From Pomphorhynchus laevis (lineage: Eukaryota > Acanthocephala > Palaeacanthocephala > Echinorhynchida > Pomphorhynchidae), in contig WNNJ02001497.1 in assembly GCA_012934845.2 (NCBI GenBank), positions 62,001 through 126,000 of the forward strand: 64,000 nucleotides of DNA, written 5' to 3'. Shown here in pieces: positions 9,320 through 20,010 of the stretch (position 1 is its first letter; every line of letters starts with the position of its first letter). Under the pieces are notes generated by a model. It made no database searches. It was given only the letters and a program-made list of their open reading frames with translations, and was not told where the DNA came from. Made by a program: the position numbers and the translations under genes.

Positions 9320-10750
9320 TAATTTTATCGATGTTCTCTGGACCATCGATTTTATAAAGAAATCTATTAAAACGGAGTTTTCAATGTAGCCATAAAATTT
9401 CTGATTCTAATGTTATGAAGTGCAGTAAAGCGTTGATTAGAAAGTGTAAAGTATCCTGAAAGTTTCGCAGGATACTTGTTTTCGTAGGTGTCATTGGCGT
9501 CCACATAATAAACGTGTCTTTGATGATACCGACATTGCCGCGGTTTCAACGCCTTCACTAGTAAGGCAAAAGCGTGTTTTTCTGATATTATATTCGCCTT
9601 GGCATTGGGTTGTGCTGATGCTAGCGTTCGAGCATTCTCTATAGCTTCAGTCAACTGAGTTTCGATGTTTCCAAAGTATTTTCAGTATAGTTCCCGATTT
9701 TAGACCTGAAAAGCATCCACTACACAATTTCGCTGTTCATCAGACTTGACATCTGCAAATTCACAATATATACTCAACATGTCTAGTGTCTGCACAAACT
9801 CGTCAATTGGTTGATCTGAGATTAATTACAGTGTTTAGCAGATTACGAGCGAAGATATCGTTTCTAGGTTTGAGGCATATCTTATCTAGATGTATCATCA
9901 CCGCTTGAAAATTGTCTGAGTCGGATACATATTGGGACACTTCCGTAGATATGTGATTGATGATAATATCAATTTTATCGATGTTCTTCAAACTATTGAT
10001 TTTAGCAAGAAATCGATTGAAACGACGTTTCTAGTGTAGTCATGAAATTTCTGATTTTACCGTATTAGGAAATGTAGTAAAGCATTCTGGCTTGAGAATT
10101 TTATCCATAGGAAACAATAGCTAAATAAATTGTGCTGAGAAAGTAAATATCGATTGGCTGTAGGAGCTTTATTTAACTACCTAAAACAGATGTCAGAGTA
10201 TTATAATCAATTTAAATAGTAACATATAATACACGACAATAATATCAATGGTTTGTAAATGTTTTTCATTCAACAAATGAAATAACATCACAGGTTGGAA
10301 TTTAAGGTAAAAACACTTAGTGTGGATAAAATTACAGTTCGAAATTATTTTTCAAATTACAGTTGAAAAATTTCTACACCCATATTATTCAATGGTTCGT
10401 AAATGTTAAAATAAACGAACTAGAAAAATAAAAAGACAGCAATACTTGTACTAACGGGAGCTTTATTAAACAATCTACAAAACATAATAATAAGTTAGTG
10501 TTCTTAACATATGTCATTCTCCCCCACTACGTAGTCATCCAAATACTTGGGTCTTTGTCGTCTTCGGTTGCTGCGAAATACATCGACATTCGAGTCCGTT
10601 TGTTTAGATGTGGTTGATATCTCATCGTGTTGTTCGTCTCCATTATGTTCATCTGGATTCCTATGGTCCGTCGTATCTTGGACATTTACATGGTTCGTAA
10701 ATGTTAAAATAAACTAACTAGAAAAATAAAAAGACGGCAATACTTTAATC
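9320..10750 (-). mobile_element. Broken LTR retrotransposon remains, probably Ty3/gypsy-like
   Basis: Fossil remains on the minus strand. A Gag-like stretch lies at about 9365-9995; it resembles the capsid region of Ty3/gypsy-type elements (a FAR.LL block and an ENARTLASAQ-like block). A piece resembling the C-terminal tail of a pol protein (RRRQRPKYLDDYVV) lies at about 10510-10690, followed by a purine-rich tract and then LTR-like sequence downward from about 10519. Direct repeats at 9320-9437/9966-10087 and at 10391-10449/10690-10745 suggest duplicated end sequences. The copy is clearly broken, with several breaks and most of pol missing, and looks old. Confidence 0.5.
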
Positions 10751-10882
10751 AGTCATGACCGATAATAGTCATGACAGATCGAGAATTTAATCAATCATGA
10801 CTTTAATTCAAAACACCGTTCAGAATTAATTTAATTTGAAATTAATTTAATTTGAAATTAATCCAAATAATTTAGTTTAACT

Positions 10883-10914
10883 TTAATTTGTACCTTTCAA
10901 AAGGTACAAATTAA
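10883..10914. repeat. Perfect 15-bp inverted repeat
   Basis: The arms ttaatttgtaccttt and aaaggtacaaattaa are separated by two bases. A third partial copy (ttttgtaccttt) follows. Could form a hairpin in RNA; no gene adjoins it. Confidence 0.7.
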
Positions 10915-11379
10915 ATTTTGTACCTTTGTCCAAGCGCTGTTCACATAAATCCAGATAGACTTTAAATGCAATAACTTTATCTGCTAACTTAAATACAGTA
11001 GTCATACATCATTGAAGTGATAGATTGGGTGAATAAAAATGTTTATTGAGCTAATAAAAATGTTTATTGAGCTAATAAAAATGTCACACAAATAAGTCAG
11101 TTTTGCGACACATTCATTGCCACTGAAATGTGCTGTCAGCGGCAATTTCTTATCTGAGAGATATTTTAGAAGCAGCCTCGGCAATAAAAAACTAGCCGGT
11201 GTTTTCCCCGGGGTTACAAGTATTTCTGAATTTGAAAGAAAGCGTTTGTACTCCGCGTTTATTTCCTCACAAAGCTGATCAAAGAGGCCTAAGTTAAGAA
11301 CTACTGCCTTACTTCGAACATAAGTCTCTTATATTCGAAAATAAGAAAACAGTATCCATTTCCACGTAAGTGATTTCCT
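10915..11379. other. Gap with short tandem repeat
   Basis: About 2.6 copies of a 21-bp unit (aataaaaatgtttattgagct) lie at 11033-11085. Weak LINE-like similarity may begin from about 11230, but nothing firm precedes 11380. Confidence 0.4.
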
Positions 11380-14300
11380 TCTCATGATAGGGGTATTATC
11401 ATCTCTAATGTTGAGCCCTCTGATTACGGTAGGGCTTCTCCATAAGCCTGTCTTGATACTAATGTTTTCACTTTCCGCTCGCTCCTTGCCACGATTCTTC
11501 TTACCGATAATACGTCTCTATTCAGTAGTCTCTCCACTTTCCTTGTATCATCCGCTTAATAAATTCGTTTCTACATTTGAATCACTCCTTTGTAAATCTT
11601 CATTTCTTTTCCCTATTCAACTTGCAATAATCTATCGTCCAGGTTCATCTCAACCGTATACTTATTTTTCAATAAACTCGTCGATCTACTATCAAACCGT
11701 TTATTTTCTTCACTACCCCTAATTGTCCTTGGCGATTTCAACATCCATTTAGATCGCCCTTCTGATTCAAATTCCGTAAAACTTATAAGTAGTGTGTCCG
11801 ACTTTAGCCTCCATTTACTGGCAAACCTCCCCGACCATATTCTTGGTTGCACTCCTGATATTATCGATTTTTACAACAGTCTCATTGCATACACTTCCTC
11901 TACAATCTTAGATCCTGTTTTTTTTATCATTTTCTCATCACTGTTAATATCACTATCCCGTGCACTCCTGTTCGTACCTCTCCTACTTTAAGTCGACAAT
12001 GACAACTCCTCGACCTTACTCTCTTACATTCTCTTGACTCTCCTATATTGTCGCATTATGCAAACTTTGACAGCTGATAGTCTATCCATATTTTCGATCA
12101 ATGAGCTTTCTAACATCCTTGATTCTATTTTACCTCGCCAGTCCCGAATTCCTAAATGCACCTCGTGTACCCCTGGTTCTACTATGACTGTAAAATTTCT
12201 AAGAACATTCTACGTCATTCTTTTAGATTATTTCTTCGTTTTCTCAAACGTGGTCACACTTCTATCTCTAGTCATCGCGCTCATTACTAAAATCTACATG
12301 TTCCCATCACTCTCTTTTAATTAATAAATGTAAACTATTTTGGCAAAACAAGATTGCACCATTGTATGATCAAAAGTATACTTAGAGAACCTTTAATTCT
12401 CTTCTTGCTCGACCTTCTAATGTTCACTTAATTGATCCCCACGAGTTCTCTTATTTCCAGCCAAAAATCACTACGATCATATCCTCCATCCATGAAAAAT
12501 ATTTATTTTAACGTGGCAAATGCGTGCCAGCGCACGCTTACATGATCAGAACAAATCAAAAATGTAAATCATGTGTCGAGAAGGTGGGAACGGAGGAGGT
12601 ATTTGAATGTGATAAAGAAGGGAGCGCGGCGGACATCGAGAGGGAGTTGATTTCAGGTGAGTGAGGCGGCGAAGAGGAAGGATCGGAGACCATAGTTGTT
12701 GGAGTAATTGGGAATGTGGAGTAAGAGGTATGACGATAATGCAGCGAAAGCGAGGTGGGGCGAGTGTCGTCTAAGAAAGGAAGGTTGATGAACGATGGGG
12801 AGTCTACAGCGATAAGACGAAAAGTTACGAGAAGGCGGAGTTTGATGCGGATGTGGATTGTGGGCCAGGAGAGTTGGGCAAGATATGTGGATGTGTGGTC
12901 GAAGCGATGTAAATCAAACATCCTCATCTTGCTCATCATGCACATTTCTTCCTGAGCTACTCCATCTTCCTGTTTCTTCTAGCGAAATATCTAAAGTTAT
13001 CCTCTTTATGCCCAATACCTATTCGCCTGCCGACCCTATCCCTACGTACGTACTTAAATATATTTATCCTACCATATAACCGCTCCTTATCACCCTTTTC
13101 CATTTGTATATTTATAGATATATAAATATACGTATATCCTCTTCTTAAGAAACCGTCCCTCGATCCTTTACTTGTATCTTCATACCGCCCGATTTCTCTT
13201 CGTCCGACCTTATCTAAACTCTTTGAGCGTCTTGTATTATATCATGTCAATATATACCTTGTTGCCTCAAACTTATACCCCCTTTTTCAATCTGCCTTCC
13301 GTTCTAATCACTCTACTGAGTGATTAAAGAGTGATTTGTGTGTCTAAAAGTTTTCAGTGATCTACATCAAGCCCGCGATATAAACTATGCAATGTCGTAA
13401 TCTCTCTTGAACTGTCTTCTGCTTTTGATATTGATGATCATTCTGTTCTACTATCTCAGCTTCGTCACGACTATGGTTTCTCAGTTCCTGTTTATCTCTC
13501 CAAACGCTCTTTTTGTGTTCACTCAAACTTCTCTTCATCTATATCGTCTTCCATCTCGCACGGTGTTTCACAAGGCTCCCTTTTAGGCCCTCTTGTTTAT
13601 TATCTTCTTCTCGGCGACTTGCCTTATATAATTCGTGACTATAACTTTCGCTGATGAAGTATGCAGATAAATATCCTTCTTACGACATCACTACTTATGC
13701 GAGAAATTATATTATGTCTATCTCCAACCATCTTTCCTCTGTTCGTTTACTCTTAATCCTGAAAAGTCCAAAATCATGTGGATCATCCTTCATTACCTAG
13801 GCATAACTCCACCAATTTTATCTATTAATTCGAGCATTATCCCCTCCCAATCGTTGGCAATATGATTTTCTTAGATTTTCACCTTGACAATTTCCTTACC
13901 ATCAAACCTTTTGTTCAGGACAAAGTTCGCGTTTTTCTTATTTTTTTCGTGACCTCTGTCACATTCGTAGACTGATCGATTTCTGCTCTTTTCTCGTTAT
14001 TATATAGTCTCTCATATTTTCCAGAATTGATTATTGCCTTAGCTTATTTGCCAACTTCTTCAATTCTGCGATTTTACCTATCCAACGTATCATAAACTCT
14101 GCTGCTCGTGTCCACTTGCGTCTTCGCCGCTTCGATCATATCTCTCATGGAATTGCCGTCCAATCTTGGTCCACAATTAACCTTCGTGTTGAATTTTGTT
14201 TGCGTATTGTTACCTTTCGTCTTCTATTTTGTCACTCACCATTCTACTTAAACCTCGATTATCTTGATGATTCAAGTTCTGCTCTCTTGACTTTGTGATC

Positions 14301-14654
14301 AAGTAATTATCTACTTATCCACGTCCATTCGAACTCAACAAACTATAACCTCCACTTTTTTATCGTCGTTGATCCACTGGCCTTGAATTATTTACCAGCT
14401 TTTTCCGTTCTTCCTCGGCGCTTCCACTCTCCAAACAACATATACGTTCCTGCACTATGACTTTTCCTCCACAATAAATCAAATGCATTCCCTAAGCATC
14501 TTATCAAACTCACAATTTTTCATACATGTTTAACTAAACCATTTAACATCCCCCCGACGCCTTGTCACATTCCACTCACCTACCTTATCTTCAATATAAT
14601 TGTTTCAATTTCATCAACATTTTTATGTTACATACTAAATTTTGTTTTCTTATT
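11380..14654 (+). mobile_element. Decayed L2-like LINE (group A), interrupted by a second copy
   Basis: Frames at 11384-12324 match the endonuclease part of the group A element at 57590-62108, for instance IYRPGSSQPYTYFSINS and the line encoding VLGDFNIHLDRPS. From about 12925 the reverse-transcriptase part follows, with GVSQGS-, NPEKSKIMWI- and LRRFDHISHGIA-like blocks in different frames. Many stops and frame changes make it a dead copy. The stretch 12501-12912 is an unrelated insertion on the opposite strand. The usual 3' hairpin is missing, so the right end is probably cut off by the element starting at 14655. Confidence 0.7.
12501..12912 (-). mobile_element. 5'-truncated L2-like LINE fragment nested in a plus-strand copy
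   Basis: The minus strand encodes the C-terminus of a group A reverse transcriptase (STYLAQLSWPTIHIRIKL, INLPFLDDTRPTSLSL) and ends in the group A 3' hairpin, read here as acgtggcaaatgcgtgcc. It is closest to the 45672-49275 copy. The plus-strand LINE stops at about 12500 and resumes at about 12925. Confidence 0.75.
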
Positions 14655-15831
14655 TGTTTATTTTCTTGAACGTGAGCTTGCAAGCCCACATACAATAGGT
14701 TGATGTCAATAGGTTGATGTTAATTGTTGGAGGGTGTGGGAGAGTTTTAAAGAGTTGGAATAATTGAATGAATTATGAAGGGATAAAAGCGGAAACTATG
14801 TTTGAAGGATGGAAAGGAGGCATTTAAGCGGATGGCAGAAGGTAGTTTATTCCAGAGTATAGGAACGGCAATAAAAAAGGAACGCCGGCCATAATTTGAG
14901 GGAAATGACGGAACATGGAAAAGAAGAGAGTCACATTAACAAAGATTTATGGAGGTAATGCGGGATTCGGTAAGTGTAGGAAGATGCAGATAAGAAAGTG
15001 AGTTTGAAGAAAAGAGTCGAAAAGTGATACAAAGGATACGTAATAGAATTCGGTTTTTTATAGTTAGTTGGTTGAGTTAAGAGAGTCAAGAGGAAATGTT
15101 ATCGAAATGGCGGAGGCCAAAAAGAATACGTACGGTAGAATTCACAAGGTGCTGAAAAGGAAGAAGATAATATTTCGATGATAAAGCAAAAAGACAGGCA
15201 ATAGTCGATCTTAAGAAATAATAGACTAAATATAAGAGAGTAACAGAAGTTAAAATCGAGCGAGCTTCTAGCACGGCGAAGGTCACGAAGTAGGAGATTG
15301 CAAGATCGGTTTCTTCGCAAACGAGTGGAAGTTCGTTCTTCCACTTCGACAACGAACAGTTGTCGAAGTGAACTTGCCAAAAAGATGAGATAATCAACAA
15401 TATGAATAATGATCAAATTAAGAAATTCCGAAGGATGATAGGCAGATAGGAAAGGGATAACCATAAGATTTAAGAATTGGAATGGTTAAAATGCAAACGA
15501 AGCGAGAAAATATGATTAGAAATGGAAATAAGAGACTTTGTAGAAGAGGAGGAGAGATCATCGATAAGATGTGCAGAATAATGTGAATAAAGGAGAATAT
15601 CATCAGCATATTGCATGATGCAGAAGTTATGATCACATGTAATGCCAGAGAGATAGCCAATAATATAGAAAAGAATTGGTCCGAGCACAGATCATCGAGG
15701 AACGCCACATGAGAGATAGGAAGGGGTAGAGAAATACGCATTGGAGTATACATGAAAAGATCGTTCAGAGAGATAAGAGGATAACCAGGATACATTAGCA
15801 GAACAAAAGCAATAAATGGCTTGTCATAAAT
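14655..15831 (-). mobile_element. Decayed L2-like LINE fragment, second subfamily
   Basis: The minus strand reads VLGPILF, NFCIMQYADDILLYSHY (the YADD catalytic block, about 15600) and a C-terminal YGRRSFFIAVPILWNKLPS block (about 14880), the L2-type ending FAVAAPKLWNSLPL. Several frame changes and stops are present. The 3' tail near 14660 has a stem gagcttgcaagcccac, different from the common group A tail, so it is a separate subfamily. Inside it, at about 15348-15371, is a short inverted repeat, cttcgacaac/gttgtcgaag. Confidence 0.65.
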
Positions 15832-15960
15832 TTATTTTACTTGGCAAATGCGTGACGGTGCACATTTACATGACCACAACAACAAAAAAATCCAAATCAT
15901 GTTTCGAGGAGGTGGGTACGGAGGCGGCATATAAATGCAATAACGGTGGGAGAGCGGCGG
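15832..15960 (-). mobile_element. Very short 5'-truncated L2-like LINE
   Basis: Only the last ~130 bases of a group A element, recognised by its 3' hairpin region read on this strand as acttggcaaatgcgtg. Confidence 0.7.
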
Positions 15961-15997
15961 TAAATCCATAAGGATTTTATAAATCTTTATGGATTTA
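15961..15997. repeat. 11-bp inverted repeat
   Basis: taaatccataa and ttatggattta are separated by 15 bases. Confidence 0.7.
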
Positions 15998-16320
15998 TAC
16001 ATTTATATTCATACATTTTTGCAAGCTATGTGTCTTTAAATTCCGTGATAAATTCGTATCTCAAGTAGTACTTATGGTATTGTGAGTTAGAGCCTTTCTA
16101 TTTTTTGAAATCGTATTATGTTCTTTCTCTTTAATTTACCTTCACGAAAAAATGTTCAAGTAATTTTTGTTTCTTACTCATTTTGCTATGTCTATAATTT
16201 TTTTTTATAATATAAATTATTCAAAAATAAGACAGCTTAAAGGTTACCCTCTAATGGGTCCAAAGTGGCAATTCAAAAACTGAATTTTTAGTTCAAAGGG
16301 AGTTGATCGTACAAATCGAC
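15998..16320. other. AT-rich sequence including the R2-like element's 3' region
   Basis: The part nearest the stop codon (about 16240-16320) is probably the 3' untranslated region of the element whose ORF starts at 19362. No repeat marks its end. Confidence 0.4.
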
Positions 16321-19300
16321 TTAGAGTGGTGCGTCCTTATCGTGAATTAGAGTTCCTGGTTCTTGATACCTGTTTCGCATAGCCATCGATGTGGATTTTA
16401 TAATAAGGAGTGAAATCCTGGCTCTTTCTTGACGGATCAAATCGGGATATGAAAGGTTGTTGTTGCTCGCTTTAAGTGAAGATATGCGCTTAAGTATCGA
16501 GTCCGCTATCTTTCCAATACCACCAACAGTTGAGAAAATCAACGGGTGAAACGAAGCATTTTCTATTTTCGCAATCCGCTCTGTATATTTTGCCTGCTTC
16601 CGATTTTCATGGTACTTGAAGGGATCCTTCATTGTATCCAAGGAATAAGACGGCGCTAGGTTGTTGAAAACGCATACGTCCATAAAGGACCGCTCCGTCA
16701 GATTCCCGAAGAGGCCAGTACATCTTATGTCTGATCTTGCCTCTCTGTCCCGTGATGTGGCTTGAGATTCAAAAATGACTGTGTCTGGAACCGGGAGCAA
16801 TACTGGTTCTGTACATACGAGTCGACAGGTTTCCTTGAGTGATCTAGCAATCTCGTTAGCGACACTGTTGTGACGAATGAAGTTGAAACAGCCTGTCTTG
16901 CATGAAAGTGCGTGTATTGTTGTTAGAGACACTCCACACGCACACTCACCCAAATAGCGATTCGGTTTCCACTCGTATCTTATTGAAATCGCGTCGTGGA
17001 ATTCTGAGGAGGATATGAACAAACCCTCAACAAACCCTGCTGTTAACCACGAGTAGGCACCTTTCATGCTGGCATTCCATAAAATTGTCTTTAAATCATT
17101 TTTAGAGTTACTAGTAATCTCCGTCACTATTCTGTTAAACTTTATTATGTTCATTTCTCTTATCTGCTTGACTACATTATGCTGAGACGTTTCTAGGGGA
17201 ACTTCTGAGTGGTCTCTATCTACACTAGCCCTATACATCATGCGTGATTTCTCGTATTCATTATAGCATTCTTGAGTATAGTCGACTATACCAAGTCCTC
17301 CATATCTGCATGGTAAAGCTACTATTCTACTTGACTCATCGTCGAGGCTGTTGATTCCCAGCATTCCCGGCAAAAGATTATGAAGTATCGCATTCTTTAA
17401 AGGTATTAGAAGACAATCTGCTACTTCACATGTTCTAAGAATGTATGAAAATTTGTGTAGCAAAGCTTTGATTAGCAAAGTGTATCCGGCGAAGGCGTCT
17501 CTATCGGCAATCTGTTTTAGCTTTTCTATTTGACCTGACCAATTCGTTACTTTGTTGATTATCTCGGTTTCAACATATTGTTCGAGCCCAATCATGCTCC
17601 CAAGGTATTTGATTCCATCGCATCGAATATCTACACCATCATCCGCGAGTTCATCCAGACAATCAATATTACAGGTTTTGCCTGTCAATACAGTACATTT
17701 TGATGAATTTGTTATGAATCCAAACGCGGGTCCTATTCGGTTAAGCTCTTTCCATACCTTATTTATATCGCTTGGTTTGCCCACGCACGCTCCATCATCG
17801 GCGTACCAACAGTGTTTAGCGTTTGGAGCTACTTGTTTTAGTTTTCCAATTAGTGGCATCGAGGCTGCAGCGAATGCTGCCATGGCGAGAGGGTCTCCTT
17901 GTATGAAACCTTCTGTTGATTTTAATATTGAGTTATCCACCACCAGCATCGAAGGTTGAATGTAGGTATTGTGCAATATCGTCGACATTGCGGGACAGAT
18001 GAATTTCATATTTTCCAGTGCCATTTTTCGGTTGCAGTTATTAAAGGCATTGGTTGCATCTATTAGTAAGATGCATTCATCAGAAGATTGACTAAACGCA
18101 TCTCGAATCGTGTGAATAGCAATCTCTGTTCCACATCTTTGGCCTGCACAAAGTTGCGTAAAACCACATACACTCCTAACATCTTTTCCAATAAATGACA
18201 ACACGGTACGTCCCGCAATCCGTCTCAATACTTCTCCTACTCCAATGGGTCTAATCCCATTATGCTTTTCCAGCGGTATAAGGCGACTGACTGTGAACGC
18301 TTGTAACGCTACTGGATTTAACTTTTCGCTTGAAATCTTTATTACAAATCCGCATATCGCTGCGGCAAGACGTTTTGAGGCTAATCCATGTATTGTTAGA
18401 AATTTACGCCACTCATCTGCACATACTCCCGAAGGCCCGGCAGATCCCTTGGTACTTTTGGACGCTTTAATTATATCATCAGGTGTGATATCGAAAAACC
18501 TTGTGTCGTGATGATCCACACAACCAGCCATTTTTTCTTTCAGAAGGTATTCTTCGTTCACCGTAGAGGCTCTTGGGTGGAGTTCTTCTAATTTTTCGAG
18601 TACCGTTTTGCCTTGAATTATTGTTCCAGCAGCCAAAACTCCTGAGTGTTGTCCTTTGTCTAGCAACCTTGATGCCTTTCCGTATTTTCCAGATTTAATC
18701 AATTTAACTGTTTTCTCGATCACGAAAGATTCTGGTAGCTTTTTATTTTCAATGTTATCCTTTCTCATTTTCTGTAGGTAGGATGCTTCGGACATAAGTT
18801 CGTTAAGTTTCAATTCTTTGAGTAATTTTAATCTTCTTTCTAGGGTTTTTCGTAGTAAGTTAACCTTCCGCGTTGGCGGCCTCTGCAATAGCAGTTGACA
18901 TAGCATAGTAGATCGAACTAGAGGATCGTATGCGCATACATTTGACTGATTGAAATACTCGAAACATTCACTCAAAAGATCAATAAATTTCTGACTGGCG
19001 CCACATTTGGGAAGCGCAAAATGATTTGGGATCCATTTTATTACCTCCGTAAAACCAGTGCTCCAAAATAGATTCTGATTGGTAGCATAATTGATTGGTG
19101 ACAAGGCACACGCGCTCGAGACTTCGGCGATAGAATCGACGTTTGTTGCATTATGCATTTCTAGCACTTTATCGGTAGTATTTGCTCTAGGTTGATGAAC
19201 AGGGTCATTGTATACAGTTTTCGTCTTTCTAGTACAGTTCGGAGCTCTGCAGTTTATGCAGTTCGAGCCTGCTTTTGCGCACCGGCAACCTTTGCATCTT

Positions 19301-19362
19301 GCTGCATCAGTGTTACATGAACAGGATGGTCTATAATAATAAGAACGCGTGTGCCGTAACAT
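16321..19362 (-). CDS. Intact reverse transcriptase of an R2-like element with CXC-type finger and restriction-like endonuclease
   Basis: This 1013-codon frame is the only uninterrupted long transposon protein in the window. Residues about 14-43 form a cysteine-rich finger with eight cysteines (SCSCNTDAARCKGCRCAKAG and onward), resembling Tesmin/TSO1 CXC domains. The reverse transcriptase runs from about residue 290 to 620. It has SAGPSGVCADEW, LIDATNAFN (catalytic Asp about 434), GFIQGDPLAMAAFA and CWYADDGA (YADD about 519). A CxC...H...C knuckle follows at about 806, then a domain with SDIRCTGLF and SFMDVCVFNN near 880-900 and a downstream E/K pattern, read as a PD-(D/E)xK-type nuclease like that of R2-group LINEs. 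I recognise similar proteins as common in cnidarian genomes. The start at 19362 keeps the whole finger. An 8-bp inverted repeat (19359-19380) overlaps the start codon. The exact clade is uncertain. Confidence 0.85.
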   Translation of the reverse strand: MLRHTRSYYYRPSCSCNTDAARCKGCRCAKAGSNCINCRAPNCTRKTKTVYNDPVHQPRANTTDKVLEMHNATNVDSIAEVSSACALSPINYATNQNLFWSTGFTEVIKWIPNHFALPKCGASQKFIDLLSECFEYFNQSNVCAYDPLVRSTMLCQLLLQRPPTRKVNLLRKTLERRLKLLKELKLNELMSEASYLQKMRKDNIENKKLPESFVIEKTVKLIKSGKYGKASRLLDKGQHSGVLAAGTIIQGKTVLEKLEELHPRASTVNEEYLLKEKMAGCVDHHDTRFFDITPDDIIKASKSTKGSAGPSGVCADEWRKFLTIHGLASKRLAAAICGFVIKISSEKLNPVALQAFTVSRLIPLEKHNGIRPIGVGEVLRRIAGRTVLSFIGKDVRSVCGFTQLCAGQRCGTEIAIHTIRDAFSQSSDECILLIDATNAFNNCNRKMALENMKFICPAMSTILHNTYIQPSMLVVDNSILKSTEGFIQGDPLAMAAFAAASMPLIGKLKQVAPNAKHCWYADDGACVGKPSDINKVWKELNRIGPAFGFITNSSKCTVLTGKTCNIDCLDELADDGVDIRCDGIKYLGSMIGLEQYVETEIINKVTNWSGQIEKLKQIADRDAFAGYTLLIKALLHKFSYILRTCEVADCLLIPLKNAILHNLLPGMLGINSLDDESSRIVALPCRYGGLGIVDYTQECYNEYEKSRMMYRASVDRDHSEVPLETSQHNVVKQIREMNIIKFNRIVTEITSNSKNDLKTILWNASMKGAYSWLTAGFVEGLFISSSEFHDAISIRYEWKPNRYLGECACGVSLTTIHALSCKTGCFNFIRHNSVANEIARSLKETCRLVCTEPVLLPVPDTVIFESQATSRDREARSDIRCTGLFGNLTERSFMDVCVFNNLAPSYSLDTMKDPFKYHENRKQAKYTERIAKIENASFHPLIFSTVGGIGKIADSILKRISSLKASNNNLSYPDLIRQERARISLLIIKSTSMAMRNRYQEPGTLIHDKDAPL

Positions 19363-19384
19363 AGCGTGAGAACGCTATGTCTAT

Positions 19385-19502
19385 TTTTTTTTTTTTTTTT
19401 AGATAAAGATAATTTATTTACAAAGCCAGCGCAATTGAGTCACAAATAAAAAATAAAAAATATTACTATTCAACAATGTTTATTATATTTTCTTGATTAT
19501 AG
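19385..19502 (-). mobile_element. Short retroposon with 13-bp target-site duplications
   Basis: The 13-mer acgctatgtctat occurs at 19372-19384 and again at 19503-19515. The ~118 bp between begins with about 18 T's, that is, a poly(A) tail on the minus strand. This is the signature of target-primed insertion of a 5'-truncated or very short element. The body shows no coding sequence or recognised SINE parts. Confidence 0.7.
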
Positions 19503-19515
19503 ACGCTATGTCTAT

Positions 19516-20010
19516 AATAATAATAATAATACAAATTTATTTAACGTGGCAAATGCGTACAAGCTGTACGCTTACAAGTCCACAAACAAAAATGAGAAAG
19601 TCAAGCAGTTAAATTGTTCAGATGGGATCGGATTTGTCGTTTGAAGCACTGCAGGGAAGTTGATTGGCGTATATGAATGGGCAGATGATTCCACGATAGA
19701 GGAGCAGCCACCAGGAAGGAGCGGAGTCCAAAGGAGGTAGAGTAGTTTGGGACATGTAAAAGAAGGGAATTACAGGAACGCAAGGAACAGTAAACAGGAC
19801 GGGAATTATCAAGAAAAGGAAGGTTGAGAAATGAAGGGGTATGAAAAGTTACAAGGCGGAAAGCAACGACAAGAAGACGAATTTGAACACGACAATAAAT
19901 TGTAGGCAAATCGAGAGAAGCAAGATGGTAGAATGTGTGATCAAAACGACGAAGACGGAGGAGAATTCGGACAGTTTGACAGTCTATAAATTCGGACAGT
20001 CTATAACAAT
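19516..20010 (-). mobile_element. 5'-truncated L2-like LINE (group A)
   Basis: The minus strand carries the last ~130 codons of the group A reverse transcriptase (HLASLDLPTIYCRVQIRLL; FGLRSFLVAAPLSWNHLP) and the 3' end, closed by (attatt)n at 19516. It is very close to the 57590-62108 copy, so the two belong to one young subfamily. The frame is open through this stretch. Confidence 0.85.

Noticed and set aside
17552-17959. Plus-strand frame opposite the R2-like ORF
   Set aside because: Antisense shadow of a well-supported protein.
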